Notes: a model not told the origin generated them from the letters alone. 64,000 bases of DNA from Paenibacillus azoreducens (GCF_021654775.1 NZ_AP025343.1:2757501-2821500), one strand, 5' to 3'. Counted from the stretch's first letter, positions 46,296 through 56,169 are shown. Numbers and translations are program-made.

Positions 46296-46532
46296 ATTTT
46301 GCTCTCGCTCCTTTCGCTCACCCCCATTTTATTGGAATTGCCATCCGACGGACAATAACTTCATATTTGATTTTTGGGCGTGATTCAACCATGGGTTGAG
46401 TCCGCGAATATGCATTGCTTTTGTCTCCAAATGACCCGCAGGTTTCCGCCTTTTGAACATAGGGAGATTCATCAGGTACTCTGGAAATAAATTCGAAACT
46501 GTATTATTATACTTGTCATAGCGCAACTGGAA

Positions 46533-46664
46533 ATGAATCTGCATAGGGTATCACTGCGCGTCTTTTCGTTTAAGGAAAAGGCGATTCACTTGTATAAAAA
46601 GCTGGGATTCGAGCAGGAAGGGACTTCGCGCCAAGCGATTTTTCAGGGAAGGAAAGTGGCATGA
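46533..46664 (+). pseudogene. C-terminal remnant of a GNAT acetyltransferase
   Basis: A 43-codon frame (MNLHRVSLRVFSFKEKAIHL, then YKKLGFEQEGTSRQAIFQGR) that matches the last part of a GNAT domain (AxxLYxKLGFxxEGxxRxA). An in-frame TAG lies just upstream and there is no ribosome site. The catalytic core is missing, so it is a relic. The surrounding gap 46296-46769 has no other gene. Confidence 0.6.
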
Positions 46665-46769
46665 TATCATTCACGTGGGGATCCTTCAGCACCAATACAT
46701 AAAATAAACACAGCGGCACCGCTAGAAGCCGCCTACCTCTGCGGGATCCACTGAAAGGAGAGTGCGGAT

Positions 46770-47297
46770 ATGAATTTTAAGTTGGAAGAGGCAATTGAGG
46801 TTTTGGAGCGCACGCCGCAAACATTGGCGATTTTTTGTTCCGGTTTATCGGAGGGATGGCTGCAATGCAATGAAGGCGAAGGAACCTGGAACGTCTCCGA
46901 GGTGATTGACCATCTCATTGAAGGGGAGAAAAACAATTGGATGCCGCGGCTTAAGTTTATTCTTCAGGAAGGCGAAAGCCAGCCGTTTCCCGCATTTGAC
47001 CGTTTCTCCCATTTGCAAGACAAGCCCGTAACAACGATTGAACAGAAATTGCTCGAATTCAAAAACATCAGGATGCAGAATGTTGCCGAACTCCGTAAAC
47101 TTTTGGACTCTGAGACGAAGCTTGAGTTAACGGGATATCATCCGGCTTTTGGCGTCGTGAAGTTAAGGGAATTGATCGCGACATGGACGGTCCATGATAT
47201 GACGCATATGTCCCAAATCGTTCGGGTGATGGCGCAAAGATACAAAACCGATGTCGGGCCTTGGATAGAATATTTGGGGATATTAAAAAAGGGATAA
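46770..47297 (+). CDS. DinB-family putative metal-dependent protein
   Basis: 175 residues of the DinB/YfiT four-helix bundle type. [20 protein letters not shown] carries the first metal-ligand His, and [20 protein letters not shown] the two others (HDMTH), so the usual His triad is present. Members bind zinc or nickel and some use bacillithiol as co-substrate. GAAAGGAGAG precedes the ATG. Confidence 0.85.
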   Translation: MNFKLEEAIEVLERTPQTLAIFCSGLSEGWLQCNEGEGTWNVSEVIDHLIEGEKNNWMPRLKFILQEGESQPFPAFDRFSHLQDKPVTTIEQKLLEFKNIRMQNVAELRKLLDSETKLELTGYHPAFGVVKLRELIATWTVHDMTHMSQIVRVMAQRYKTDVGPWIEYLGILKKG

Positions 47298-47306
47298 GTA
47301 AAAATG

Positions 47307-47350
47307 CAAGCCGACATTGCCCGGATACGGGTGGTTGTCGGCTTGTTTTG
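47307..47350 (+). terminator. Terminator after DinB-family gene
   Basis: CAAGCCGACA and TGTCGGCTTG arms with an inner CCCG / CGGG stem, then TTTTG. Confidence 0.8.
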
Positions 47351-47412
47351 GGATCAGTTTTGCTGCGTTCTTATGGTGGCTGATCCCTCTATGTAAGTAT
47401 TAGGACCAGATC

Positions 47413-49080
47413 TTATTTAATGCTGCTGACAATGCGGTTGCGTCCTTCTCTTTTGGCTTTATACAAGACTTGGTCCACAGCTTGCAGGAGATCGGTAATG
47501 ATGCTTCCGGAATCCGAAGCAAGCTTGATCGGGAATTGATGGATGGACAAGAGCCCGATGCTGACCGTAATGGATATAGCCCTAATCGGATGAGTGACGG
47601 TTATGGCATTGCCTTCAATAGCGGAGCGGATTTGCTCTGCCAGATGATATGCTTCCGCCGCATCGGTGCCCGGTAAATAGATAATAAATTCCTCTCCGCC
47701 AAAACGCGCCAATATGTCGGCTTTCCGCAGCCTTTGTTTGATCAGCTCAACCGTGCCGCATATCACCTCATCTCCGGTTAAATGACCGTAATTGTCGTTA
47801 ATTAATTTGAAAAAGTCGATATCCAGCAGCAGTATGGAAAAGGGCGTTTGATCCTCCATATTTTTTTTGACTTCGAACCCCAGCTGCTGCGTCAAATAAT
47901 TCCGGTTGTAACAGCCTGTCAGGCTATCGGTGAGTGCGAGCAGCCGGAGCTTTTGATTGGTAAGAAACAGCTCCTCTTGAATCGAGATAAGTGATTGGTT
48001 GCGCTCTTGCAGCGCTTCGTTTTGCGATGTTGTTTCGTCAATGAGACGGTGCAATTCGCTCATATCCTGGAAAGTGATAATTCGTCCTACACGGGAATTC
48101 CCGACCATGATCGGAGAGACGTGAATGTGTACATAACGCGGATCGCTTTCCCCGTAGGATACATCGATTTCCGCACTTTCCAGCGGGCGCTCCCTGTAAC
48201 CTTTTATAAACGAAGCGATGCTGTTTGCCGTTTCCTGGTTCGGGAAGATCGAATGGATGTCAAAGCGGTCTCCTATGCGCAAATGAAGATCAGGGGGCAG
48301 CGATTGATTGATTTCCATGATCATTTCATTATCGTCGAGCACAACAATCCCAAGCGTAATCGTATTGATGATGTCCCGATGAGCAATCGAAATCAGATTA
48401 AAAACTTTATCGCGATGAATGGCAACGACAAAAAAGACGGCTGACAACAAAATGCCAAGCGAAGTCAGTCCCGGAATGACGACTTTAGGGAAAGGATAAA
48501 TCACGTTTACCAGTATATCCGTCCAGATTAATGCGACCACGACCAAAATCCCTTTAAGCACTTGTTTCACTTGTTTTTTGATACGGGGTGAATGATCCGA
48601 TACCAGCGTCCGATAAATCATATAGAGAGAAAGTATGCCGTACCCGATAAGGACCACCGCCGTAATCCAAAAAAGCGGCCCGTAGGTTCTTTGTACGTAA
48701 CCACCGCTCAAGGGACGGACAAACAAGCCGTTCGGGTTCAGCATAACGCCCAGCGCTACGATGACAGCAGGCACCGGGATGGCGAAATAGAGCTTTTTTC
48801 GAGATATCAAAGAATGACCTGTTAAAAGAAGCGTAAAGAAAAACCACCCGACAGCTAGCAGAGCCATGTCCAGAAAAGCAAGTTTTACATACAATAATTG
48901 CAGTTCCGGATCTTCCGTCGTTTTAATCGCAAACTGGCAAAAAGGCCATAACATCATAAAAAAATGAAAACCCAAATACACCTTATGCAAAGTAGTAATG
49001 GAAACCGACACAAACATATAAACCCATAGAATAAACAAAAGGAGTAGAATTGCTAGATCGATCCATGCCATAACACCCAA
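47413..49080 (-). CDS. Membrane diguanylate cyclase (7TM-PAS-GGDEF)
   Basis: 555 residues. Residues 1-225 hold about seven transmembrane helices of the histidine-kinase 7TM type. A PAS domain (about 235-345) and a short coiled coil (about 345-385) lead into a GGDEF domain (about 390-555). The active site reads RFGGEEF and is intact; five residues before it is RKAD, an RxxD inhibitory site, so product inhibition is expected. It makes cyclic di-GMP in response to a membrane or PAS signal. TTG 49080 lies 6 bases after AGAGGTG; ATG 49071 is the alternative. Confidence 0.9.
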   Translation of the reverse strand: MGVMAWIDLAILLLLFILWVYMFVSVSITTLHKVYLGFHFFMMLWPFCQFAIKTTEDPELQLLYVKLAFLDMALLAVGWFFFTLLLTGHSLISRKKLYFAIPVPAVIVALGVMLNPNGLFVRPLSGGYVQRTYGPLFWITAVVLIGYGILSLYMIYRTLVSDHSPRIKKQVKQVLKGILVVVALIWTDILVNVIYPFPKVVIPGLTSLGILLSAVFFVVAIHRDKVFNLISIAHRDIINTITLGIVVLDDNEMIMEINQSLPPDLHLRIGDRFDIHSIFPNQETANSIASFIKGYRERPLESAEIDVSYGESDPRYVHIHVSPIMVGNSRVGRIITFQDMSELHRLIDETTSQNEALQERNQSLISIQEELFLTNQKLRLLALTDSLTGCYNRNYLTQQLGFEVKKNMEDQTPFSILLLDIDFFKLINDNYGHLTGDEVICGTVELIKQRLRKADILARFGGEEFIIYLPGTDAAEAYHLAEQIRSAIEGNAITVTHPIRAISITVSIGLLSIHQFPIKLASDSGSIITDLLQAVDQVLYKAKREGRNRIVSSIK

Positions 49081-49341
49081 ATGTACACCTCTTAAGCGAA
49101 AGTGGAATCTACTTATTTTAACATGAAAAGCGGAAGGTCGTATTTCTTTAAATTAAGAATTAATAAGTACTCGGTGTTACAAAAATTGATTCTTCAAGCA
49201 AAAAAGTCAAATGAAGAATGGGGGCTGTTTTCCGTCTGCAAAAAATATGAAGGCCGGGGTAGGCTATCCTTGGGCAATGGAGATATTTTATAATAGAAAG
49301 GAAGGTTGTGACAACAAATTTCCTCGCTTAAGGAGATAACA

Positions 49342-50256
49342 ATGGCAAATTCGAATGTATGGGATGCTGAATGGGAAGTTTCGGAAGAAATAGCATCCCA
49401 ATTGATTTATGGCCAGTTTCCGCAGCTGTCCTCCAAACCGATCCGGAGCTTGGGACACGGCTGGGATAATACCGTTTATCTTGTCGGCGGCGAATATGTT
49501 TTTCGTTTTCCCAGACGTAAAGTGGCCGCCTTGCTGCTCAATATGGAAGGAGGAATTTTGCCCAAGCTGGCGGAATTATTACCCCTCCCTTGTTCCAAAC
49601 CGCTGTTTTATGGCGAAGGCAGCAGTGAATATCCATCGCCGTTTCTGGGTTATACCTATATGCCTGGAACATTTCCAATCGGGTTGACCGATACGGAGAG
49701 ATCGTTATCTGCTGCCAAGCTTGGTGAGTTTTTAAAAAAGCTTCATACTTTCCCGCTGGAAGTGGCACGTGAACACGGAGCGCCGAAGGATCACCGAAAT
49801 CTTAACGATATTGCTGCACGCAAAGAAAAAATGCTGCGTTTCCTGTCTGATCTTAAGAAATATGTCAGCAAAGAAGAATATACGGAGATCGAAGACTATT
49901 TGCAGCAGTTGGACCTGGAGCGGGTGCAGCCCAAAGAAGTATTTCTGCATGGCGATTTGCATTTCAAAAATATGCTCGTAGACGAAACCGGGAAAATATC
50001 AGGGATTATTGACTGGGGAGATATGAACATCGGTCATCCCGCTTGCGACTTGAATATCGCATATAGCTTTTTACCGCCCGCCGCACGGTCATCCTTTTTT
50101 GCAGTTTATGGAGATGTGGATGAGGAAACGAAAATTTTGGCCCGTTTGATTGCTGTATATATCCCGATGCTGATTTTGCTGCAAGCCGCTTCCGATGGGG
50201 ATACGAACATTGTGGATGAAGCCAAAGCCAATATAAAACGCGCATTAGCGGATTAG
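49342..50256 (+). CDS. Aminoglycoside phosphotransferase-family protein
   Basis: 304 residues with the protein-kinase-like APH fold: VFRFPRRK near 55, the catalytic loop FLHGDLHFKNMLV near 201 and the metal site ISGIIDWGDMNIGHPACDLN near 219. The intact HGDLHxxN and IDWGD motifs indicate an active kinase, close to the macrolide/aminoglycoside kinase group. Substrate cannot be told; such genes in soil Paenibacillus may or may not confer resistance. Confidence 0.85.
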   Translation: MANSNVWDAEWEVSEEIASQLIYGQFPQLSSKPIRSLGHGWDNTVYLVGGEYVFRFPRRKVAALLLNMEGGILPKLAELLPLPCSKPLFYGEGSSEYPSPFLGYTYMPGTFPIGLTDTERSLSAAKLGEFLKKLHTFPLEVAREHGAPKDHRNLNDIAARKEKMLRFLSDLKKYVSKEEYTEIEDYLQQLDLERVQPKEVFLHGDLHFKNMLVDETGKISGIIDWGDMNIGHPACDLNIAYSFLPPAARSSFFAVYGDVDEETKILARLIAVYIPMLILLQAASDGDTNIVDEAKANIKRALAD

Positions 50257-50851
50257 AAGTGAACAAGAAATGAATATGAGTTTTTAGTACTGAGTCAGAT
50301 ACACTGTTTTAATGAGGCTGAAAATAAAGTGTGAATAGGTTTTTAGAACTATTTTCAAATCCCTTCCCGGCGCATATGTGTATGTTATTTTGAGTGATAT
50401 ATTTGAAACATCGCCGAAAATCAAGGGGTATGAACGTGTGAGTTCGGCAGATTGGAAAACACGGAATTCGTCTGGCAGCAATGTGGCTTGGCAGAGTCGC
50501 TTGAGGCCTAAGGGACGAATTCTTTTTTTTGCGGGAAAAAGTCTTCTCTGTCGGACGATCCCGGGCGTTAGAAGGTTCATGTCATTATTAGGGAAAAACG
50601 AATTTCCGTCTGCCTAAGAAATGCTCTATTAATCTGGAATAGAATGATGTCCTTCACCATAGATTGAAAAAAGAGGAGGTCAAATTTTTAATTTAATTGA
50701 ACACCGTTCATTTCGGACAATATGCAAGCGCAGACCAATGTGAAAGTTGTAAACCACGGCACTATGATAGCGCTTACTTAAAATCTTGCATTTTTTCCTG
50801 CATTGGACCAAGGCAGAAGAAAACTTGATGATTAGAGGAGGCTGTTCTTAT
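50257..50851. other. Gene-free gap before aldehyde dehydrogenase
   Basis: Nearly 600 bases with no supported gene. A short frame at 50378-50617 has no ribosome site and no recognisable product. I see no clear promoter box, palindrome or terminator. Confidence 0.5.
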
Positions 50852-52372
50852 ATGGTATTTGCTGGGCCGGGACAGAATGGATCTAAGGTTAATTTTAAGA
50901 AGCGTTATGAAAATTATATCGGCGGCAAATGGGTTGCTCCCGTGCAAGGACAATATTTTGAAAATGTTTCGCCTGTGAACAACCTGGCGTTTTGCGAGGT
51001 GCCAAGGTCGACCGCGGAAGATATCGAGCTGGCGCTGGATGCGGCGCATGAGGCCAAAGATGCCTGGGGACGCACATCGGCGGGGGAGCGCGCGCTGATT
51101 CTGAATCGGATCGCGGATCGGATCGAAGCCAATCTGGAGATGCTCGCTGTGGCCGAAACTTGGGATAACGGCAAACCGATCCGTGAAACGATGGCGGCCG
51201 ATCTGCCGCTTGCGATCGATCATTTTAGGTATTTTGCCGGCTGCATCCGTGCGCAAGAAGGATCGTTAAGCCAAATCGACGACGATACGGTTGCTTATCA
51301 CTTCCATGAGCCGCTTGGGGTTGTGGGCCAGATCATTCCATGGAATTTTCCGCTTTTGATGGCTACATGGAAACTGGCGCCGGCGCTTGCGGCAGGCAAC
51401 TGCGTCGTGCTGAAGCCTGCAGAGCAGACACCCGCATCGATCATGGTTTTGATGGAGTTAATTGAGGATCTGCTGCCGCCAGGCGTGGTGAACATTGTTA
51501 ACGGCTTTGGCCTGGAGGCAGGCAAGCCGCTTGCTTCAAACAGCAGAATCGCTAAAGTAGCGTTTACGGGGGAAACGACGACCGGGCGCCTGATCATGCA
51601 GTATGCCTCTCAGAATCTCATTCCGGTCACGCTGGAACTGGGCGGCAAATCCCCGAATATTTTCTTTGAAGATATCATGGCCAAAGATGATGCTTTCTTT
51701 GATAAAGCACTGGAAGGCTTTACGTTATTTGCGCTGAACCAGGGAGAGGTCTGCACCTGTCCTTCCCGGGCGCTCATTCAGGAATCCATTTATGATGAAT
51801 TTATGGAACGGGCATTGAAACGGGTCGCTGCCATCAAGCAGGGCAATCCGCTCGATCCGGCCACGATGATTGGCGCTCAAGTATCTACCGAGCAGATGGA
51901 GAAAATCCTCAGCTATATCGACATCGGCAAACAGGAAGGAGCGGAATGCCTGATTGGCGGAGGTCGCGCTTCGCTTGAAGGGGAACTGGCTGACGGTTAT
52001 TATATCCAGCCTACCGTGCTTCAAGGGAATAATAGCATGCGCATTTTCCAGGAAGAGATTTTTGGTCCTGTCGTGGCTGTGACGACCTTCAAGGATCAGG
52101 AAGAAGCGCTGGCGATTGCAAATGATACGCTTTACGGCCTTGGCGCCGGGGTTTGGACGCGTGACGTGAACACCGCCTACCGGGTCGGACGCCAGATTCA
52201 GGCAGGGCGCGTCTGGACCAATTGCTATCATGCGTATCCGGCTCATGCAGCCTTTGGCGGCTACAAGTCCTCCGGTATCGGCCGTGAAAATCATCGGATG
52301 ATGTTATCCCATTACCAGCAAACGAAAAATCTGTTGATCAGCTATAGTCAGAGCGCGCTGGGCTTCTTCTGA
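50852..52372 (+). CDS. NAD(P)-dependent aldehyde dehydrogenase (AldB-like)
   Basis: 506 residues from the ATG after GAGGAGG; the frame extends 22 codons upstream without support. Signatures: [20 protein letters not shown] near 153, the glutamate motif [14 protein letters not shown] near 260, and the nucleophile in [13 protein letters not shown] near 300. The N-terminal [20 protein letters not shown] is the AldB/acetaldehyde-dehydrogenase II type. It oxidises short aldehydes to acids. A DUF779 gene follows, a conserved pairing. Confidence 0.92.
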   Translation: MVFAGPGQNGSKVNFKKRYENYIGGKWVAPVQGQYFENVSPVNNLAFCEVPRSTAEDIELALDAAHEAKDAWGRTSAGERALILNRIADRIEANLEMLAVAETWDNGKPIRETMAADLPLAIDHFRYFAGCIRAQEGSLSQIDDDTVAYHFHEPLGVVGQIIPWNFPLLMATWKLAPALAAGNCVVLKPAEQTPASIMVLMELIEDLLPPGVVNIVNGFGLEAGKPLASNSRIAKVAFTGETTTGRLIMQYASQNLIPVTLELGGKSPNIFFEDIMAKDDAFFDKALEGFTLFALNQGEVCTCPSRALIQESIYDEFMERALKRVAAIKQGNPLDPATMIGAQVSTEQMEKILSYIDIGKQEGAECLIGGGRASLEGELADGYYIQPTVLQGNNSMRIFQEEIFGPVVAVTTFKDQEEALAIANDTLYGLGAGVWTRDVNTAYRVGRQIQAGRVWTNCYHAYPAHAAFGGYKSSGIGRENHRMMLSHYQQTKNLLISYSQSALGFF

Positions 52373-52387
52373 AAAGGGGAAAAACGC

Positions 52388-52765
52388 ATGAATCCGCAAG
52401 ATGGCGGTGTTCGTAAGGTCATCGCAACAGATGCCGCGCTGGAGTTGATTGAACTGTTAAAAAAGAAACACGGCCCGCTCATGTTCCATCAATCGGGTGG
52501 CTGCTGCGACGGCAGCTCGCCGATGTGTTTCCCGGCAGGCGAATTCCTCGTTGGGGAGAGCGACGTACGGATGGGGGAGATCGGCGGAGCTCCATTTTAC
52601 ATGAGCAAAGCCCAATATGAGTATTGGAAATATACCCAGTTGATCATCGACGTGGTTCCCGGCCGGGGCGGGATGTTTTCGCTAGAAGGTCCCGAAGGGA
52701 AAAGATTTCTGACCCGTTCCCGGCTCTTTAGTGAAGAAGAGCAGCGAATATTGAAGCTATTGTGA
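52388..52765 (+). CDS. DUF779 protein
   Basis: 125 residues, with FHQSGGCCDGSSPMCFPAGE near 36 as the conserved Cys-rich motif of DUF779. The family is nearly always next to an aldehyde or alcohol dehydrogenase, as here 15 bases downstream. It may act as an accessory or maturation factor; the biochemical role is unknown. Confidence 0.88.
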   Translation: MNPQDGGVRKVIATDAALELIELLKKKHGPLMFHQSGGCCDGSSPMCFPAGEFLVGESDVRMGEIGGAPFYMSKAQYEYWKYTQLIIDVVPGRGGMFSLEGPEGKRFLTRSRLFSEEEQRILKLL

Positions 52766-52806
52766 GGCGAGGGCGTCGGTGTTGACGAGACTCCTGCCGT
52801 TTGCCG

Positions 52807-52842
52807 CATAGAAAAAGCGGTCGACAGATGGCTTTTTCTATG
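52807..52842 (+). terminator. Terminator of the aldehyde dehydrogenase operon
   Basis: CATAGAAAAAGC and GCTTTTTCTATG arms around a 12-base loop; the A/T runs inside the stem would serve either strand. Confidence 0.7.
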
Positions 52843-52859
52843 ATATGGTACCAATAACT

Positions 52860-52891
52860 AAGGCATTTCGTTCCATGGAACGAAATGCCTT
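52860..52891. repeat. Perfect 32-bp palindrome
   Basis: Half-site AAGGCATTTCGTTCCA is followed immediately by its reverse complement, with no loop bases. No T-run follows. It may be an unusual terminator, a recombination footprint or an operator. Confidence 0.8.
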
Positions 52892-53047
52892 GTCCCATAT
52901 TTAGATGAATATTACATTAAATGTATAAAGGGCGGTGATGTTATGGTGCTCATGCTTCCCCTGCTACGGGGGGCGAAATCCGTAGTCGTAAAGACGATTG
53001 ATTTTGAAGAAGCATAGAATACCAATGATAAGAGGAGTGTTGTTATA

Positions 53048-53356
53048 ATGAGTACATGTTTTCAAGCTCTGCAGCGTATGCCAATGAATCGGGCTGGTTT
53101 GAAGCGTCTTCGGAATTCGGGACGGCTTCCTGCAATCGTTTTTGGTTCGGAAACGGAAAATGTGCAAATTCACCTTTGCGCTAAGGAATTTGGAAGATGG
53201 ATGAGAACCGGCGAAGGCGGCATGATCCGGCTGAATCTTGAAAATCATGGTCCAATGGTGGTATCTCTGGAAGCGGTGCAGCGTGATCCGGTAACACAGG
53301 ATTACCTTCACGCTGATTTTATCCGCGTCAAAGAAGAGGAAATTGCGCAGGCATAA
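53048..53356 (+). CDS. Short ribosomal protein L25/Ctc-like protein
   Basis: 102 residues resembling the N-terminal 5S-rRNA-binding domain of L25/Ctc: AGLKRLRNSGRLPAIVFGSE (the KLRxxGxxPAVxYG motif), then KEFGRWMRTGEGGMIRLNLE and VQRDPVTQDYLHADFIRV. The C-terminal TL5 domain found in full-length Ctc (about 200 residues) is absent. Probably a stress-induced or accessory L25 form. A terminator follows. Confidence 0.8.
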   Translation: MSTCFQALQRMPMNRAGLKRLRNSGRLPAIVFGSETENVQIHLCAKEFGRWMRTGEGGMIRLNLENHGPMVVSLEAVQRDPVTQDYLHADFIRVKEEEIAQA

Positions 53357-53363
53357 AGTCTAT

Positions 53364-53454
53364 ACCGGGGCAATGAGGTTTTATGACCTTATCCCGGTGA
53401 TGAATTTTTACTATATAAGTTCAAGGCCCCCTGATTTAAAAGGGGGCTTTTGAA
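53364..53454 (+). terminator. Two consecutive hairpins after L25-like gene
   Basis: First hairpin: ACCGGG ... CCCGGT with inner AAGGTC-type pairing. Second: AAGGCCCCCT and AGGGGGCTTTT (53423-53452), a good terminator. Confidence 0.8.
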
Positions 53455-53461
53455 CATTTCG

Positions 53462-54090
53462 AGCGTGAGGGTTTATGGACATTCCCAATATGAGCGCTTC
53501 TGAACAACTCAACAATGAGTGCTTCTGAACAACTCAACCCGTAGAGCTTCTGAAAATTCCAACCAACTTAGCCTTTGAAAAGCCGAACCGTGGTGGCATC
53601 TGGACATCTTAATCGACAATCGAAGGGGTTTCTGGATGCCCTAACCGATGGAGCCTTTGAAAATCCCAACCAACTGAGCCTTTGGAAATTCGAACTGTAT
53701 GGCCTCTGAACATTTCAACCGACAATCGAAGGAGTTGCTGGCCCCCCCAACCGAAAGAGCCTCTGAAAGCAGAACCATGATGCCATCTGGACCTCCCAAC
53801 TGACAGTCGAAGGGGCTTTTAAAAATTCCCAATCGATAGAGCCTTTGAAAAGCCGAACTGTATGGCCTCTGAACCTCTCAACCGACAATCAAGGGAGTTT
53901 CTGGACACTCTAACCGATAGCCTCTGAAAGCAGAACCATGATGCCATCTGAACCTCTCAACCGACAATCGAAGGGGTTTCTAAAAATTCCCAATCGATAG
54001 AGCCTTTGAAAAGTCGAACTGTATGGCATCTGAACCTCTCAACTGACAATCGAGGGAGTTTCTGGACACTCTAACCGATAGAGCACACAA
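53462..54090. repeat. Degenerate minisatellite, about 23 units of 24-31 bp
   Basis: Units follow the pattern TCTGAA, six variable bases, AACCGA, then a short tail such as TAGAGCC or CAATCGAAGGGGT. They are also arranged in a higher-order cycle of several units (tail order CAATCGAAGGGGT, TAGAGCC, GTATGGCC), seen about four times from 53640 to 54090. No long open frame runs through it, and it lacks the identical repeats and unique spacers of CRISPR. Confidence 0.8.
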
Positions 54091-54513
54091 ACATCTCCAA
54101 AGACCTGAAAAAGATGCGAAAGTGCAGTTATTTTCGGTTGAAAAGGCGTTTATCCAGCAAAAGCTTGCTAAAGTGCAACTTTTTCATTGTTATCTGAAGT
54201 GCAGGCCACGAAATGAGAGGAATTGTTGTACTTTTGCAGGAATCTATCAAGAACTCGGAAAAAGTAGGTGTAAAGCATGCACTTTTGCATCTTTTTTGCA
54301 TACCTGCGGCCTTCGCCGAAAAGCATACTTTACAAAAAACGACGATTCATCAAAAAAACAACGCAACTCACTAATAAAACAAAAAAGATTCATCAAAAAA
54401 ACAACGCGTGACAATAGATCAGTATGTATATGCGTCTTATGGAGCATGGAATAAATCCCTCGTGAACGATAGAACATTCGTGGAAATCGCCATGCCCCCG
54501 TTACACCATATCA
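54091..54513. other. Gap after minisatellite
   Basis: No gene is supported. Short direct repeats are visible: AAAGTGCA occurs near 54120 and 54171, and a CATCAAAAAAACAACGC segment occurs twice (about 54348 and 54391). Confidence 0.4.
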
Positions 54514-55098
54514 TTATTCCGCCGAAAAAATCACTTTGTCGATCAGCCCGTATTCCTCTGCCTCAAAGGCATTCATGAAATAGTCCCTGTCGGTATCCCG
54601 TTCTATTTGTTCAAGTGATTGGCCTGATTGCTGCGTGAGTATCCGGTTGATCTTATTGCGAAGCCGGATTATTCTTTGCGCGCTAATTTCGATATCTGCT
54701 GCTTGCCCTTGGGCACCACCGAGCGGCTGATGGATCATCACCTCGCTGTTAGGTAGGGCGAGACGTTTTCCTTTTGCTCCGTTAGCTAGCAGAAAAGCGC
54801 CCATAGAAGCCGCGATGCCTACGCATAGGGTGGATACATCGGCTTTTACCAACTGCATGGCATCATAAATTCCCATCCCAGCCGTTATTGAACCACCGGG
54901 GGAATGAATGTACATGTGGATGTCTTTTTCGGAATCGGCGGCATCCAAATATAACAGCTGCGCAATCACCCGGCTCGCCAGCTCATCCGTAATTTCGCCG
55001 GAAACGAATAGGATGCGGTCCTGCATGAGTCGGGAATAAATATCGTAAGCCCGTTCTCCTCTGGATGTTTGTTCAATGACATATGGAGTTAAATTCAT
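54514..55098 (-). CDS. clpP: ClpP-type ATP-dependent protease subunit
   Basis: 194 residues with the ClpP catalytic triad: Ser98 in [12 protein letters not shown], His123 in [11 protein letters not shown] and Asp in the [10 protein letters not shown] region. [16 protein letters not shown] is the conserved handle. Numbering matches standard ClpP. The start is the ATG after GAGAGGGGTG, not the GTG three codons upstream. It stands behind a merR gene and a hypothetical gene, unlike housekeeping clpP, so it is probably a paralogue used under a MerR-sensed stress. Confidence 0.9.
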   Translation of the reverse strand: MNLTPYVIEQTSRGERAYDIYSRLMQDRILFVSGEITDELASRVIAQLLYLDAADSEKDIHMYIHSPGGSITAGMGIYDAMQLVKADVSTLCVGIAASMGAFLLANGAKGKRLALPNSEVMIHQPLGGAQGQAADIEISAQRIIRLRNKINRILTQQSGQSLEQIERDTDRDYFMNAFEAEEYGLIDKVIFSAE

Positions 55099-55113
55099 CA
55101 AAAACACCCCTCT

Positions 55114-55626
55114 CTACACATTACCGTAATCAACCCGGTATCTCTTTTCCAATTCAGACAGCTCATGGCTTTGGATGATCCGAACCTTGGGAAGCCAGTT
55201 TTTATCGCAGGAATTGCAAGTGTCGCTGTTCGTCTCCAATGTTTTAACACGTTCGACAACTTGTTCGTCAATTTGAACCTGGTCCATTTCCTCTTCAGTT
55301 ACAAGTTGTAAGGAAATATCTTGTGTGATCACTTTTTCGCCGGAAAATACGGTTACCTGAATAGCAGCTTCCCCGCATTTAATGGCTTCCTCCGTATAAA
55401 TTTCGAACAGCACTTCAGTGTCAAGTGGACCAAGCATAACCCGTTTTTGCTCGTTTTCCGCATAGCCGTTCAGGTTGACAGAACGATAGATTCCATCCGG
55501 GAGCTGTATCTGCAGTTCCAATGGTTTGGCGGCGGCGTTTTCGTCCCGGCTGATTTGGATCCACAAGTGATTCATGCCTTCTTCATGCTCCATCATCGAC
55601 TTGGCCAGCCTGATATCAAACTTCAT
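55114..55626 (-). CDS. Hypothetical protein between merR and clpP
   Basis: 170 residues, probably beta-rich in the first 120 (LELQIQLPDGIYRSVNLNGY), with a SDTCNSCDK Cys pair near 137 that may bind metal, and a charged helical end. No family recognised. Its start overlaps the merR stop by 11 bases and clpP follows 15 bases later, so all three are co-transcribed; it may be a ClpP partner or a sensed substrate. Confidence 0.65.
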   Translation of the reverse strand: MKFDIRLAKSMMEHEEGMNHLWIQISRDENAAAKPLELQIQLPDGIYRSVNLNGYAENEQKRVMLGPLDTEVLFEIYTEEAIKCGEAAIQVTVFSGEKVITQDISLQLVTEEEMDQVQIDEQVVERVKTLETNSDTCNSCDKNWLPKVRIIQSHELSELEKRYRVDYGNV

Positions 55627-56038
55627 GGTCGGTCCCCCTCAAAACTTGGCTTACCGAATCAATCACTTTTTGTCTTAATTCCGCAGAGATCCGGGGGCTC
55701 ACCGTGATGATGACATCATCCGTTATTTTCAGCGTTTCATTTTCCAAAATCCGGCTTGGATCAACTAATGCCATTTGCTCGCTGATTTTTTCCACATCCT
55801 TCAGTTCCATGTTTTGTAATGTTTCTTGAATGGATGCCAGCGTTTGCCCGGTTCTTGACAAGGTCATGATCGCGCGGAAATAGTAAAGATGTTTGTCCGT
55901 ATATACTCTTTTATTGCCGACCAGCTCCAATGGGGGTATGATGCCGATTTGCGTGTAATACCTCACCGTTCGCAAATTCATGCGCGGGTCGTCCTCTTGC
56001 AAAATTTCGGAAACCTGTTTGGCGGTATAGCTGTTCAT
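55616..56038 (-). CDS. MerR-family transcriptional regulator
   Basis: 140 residues. The N-terminal winged helix (about 4-72) has YTAKQVSEILQ, LRTVRYYTQIGIIPPLE and NKRVYTDKHLYYFRAIMTLS, and a dimerisation helix follows. No Cys pattern for metal sensing is present. It heads a three-gene operon with a hypothetical gene and clpP. A TTGACA box and a TTACAGT / ACTGTAA dyad upstream suggest autoregulation. Confidence 0.85.
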   Translation of the reverse strand: MNSYTAKQVSEILQEDDPRMNLRTVRYYTQIGIIPPLELVGNKRVYTDKHLYYFRAIMTLSRTGQTLASIQETLQNMELKDVEKISEQMALVDPSRILENETLKITDDVIITVSPRISAELRQKVIDSVSQVLRGTDHEV

Positions 56039-56136
56039 TTCCTGTCACCTCCGATGGTTACATCAACTTTTTTTGGGGCTACATCATTGTTATGTTAGTT
56101 ACATTTTACTGTATATGTTACATCAAAGTGATTCAT

Positions 56137-56169
56137 TTACAGTTTACTGTAACGTTATTCAATTGTCAA
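56137..56169 (-). promoter_or_regulatory. Promoter and dyad operator of the merR operon
   Basis: On the reverse strand TTGACA (56169-56164) is followed by TAAACT, 17 bases on, within the dyad TTACAGT-AA-ACTGTAA (56152-56137). A further related half-site (GTTACATTTTACTGT) lies at 56098-56112. Dyads overlapping the core promoter are usual for MerR-type control. Confidence 0.6.

Noticed and set aside
46329..46544. 71-codon reverse frame near the GNAT remnant
   Set aside because: No ribosome site and no family; overlaps the remnant.
49102..49293. 63-codon frame between cyclase and phosphotransferase genes
   Set aside because: No ribosome site, no recognisable protein; likely chance.
50690..50800. 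Sigma-54 promoter before aldehyde dehydrogenase
   Set aside because: A TTGCA is present, but no GG dinucleotide at the required spacing upstream.
53462..54090. Possible CRISPR array
   Set aside because: Units vary in sequence throughout, no constant repeat with unique spacers, and no cas genes nearby.
54122..54454. 110-codon frame after the minisatellite
   Set aside because: No start signal, odd composition, contains direct repeats; no domain.
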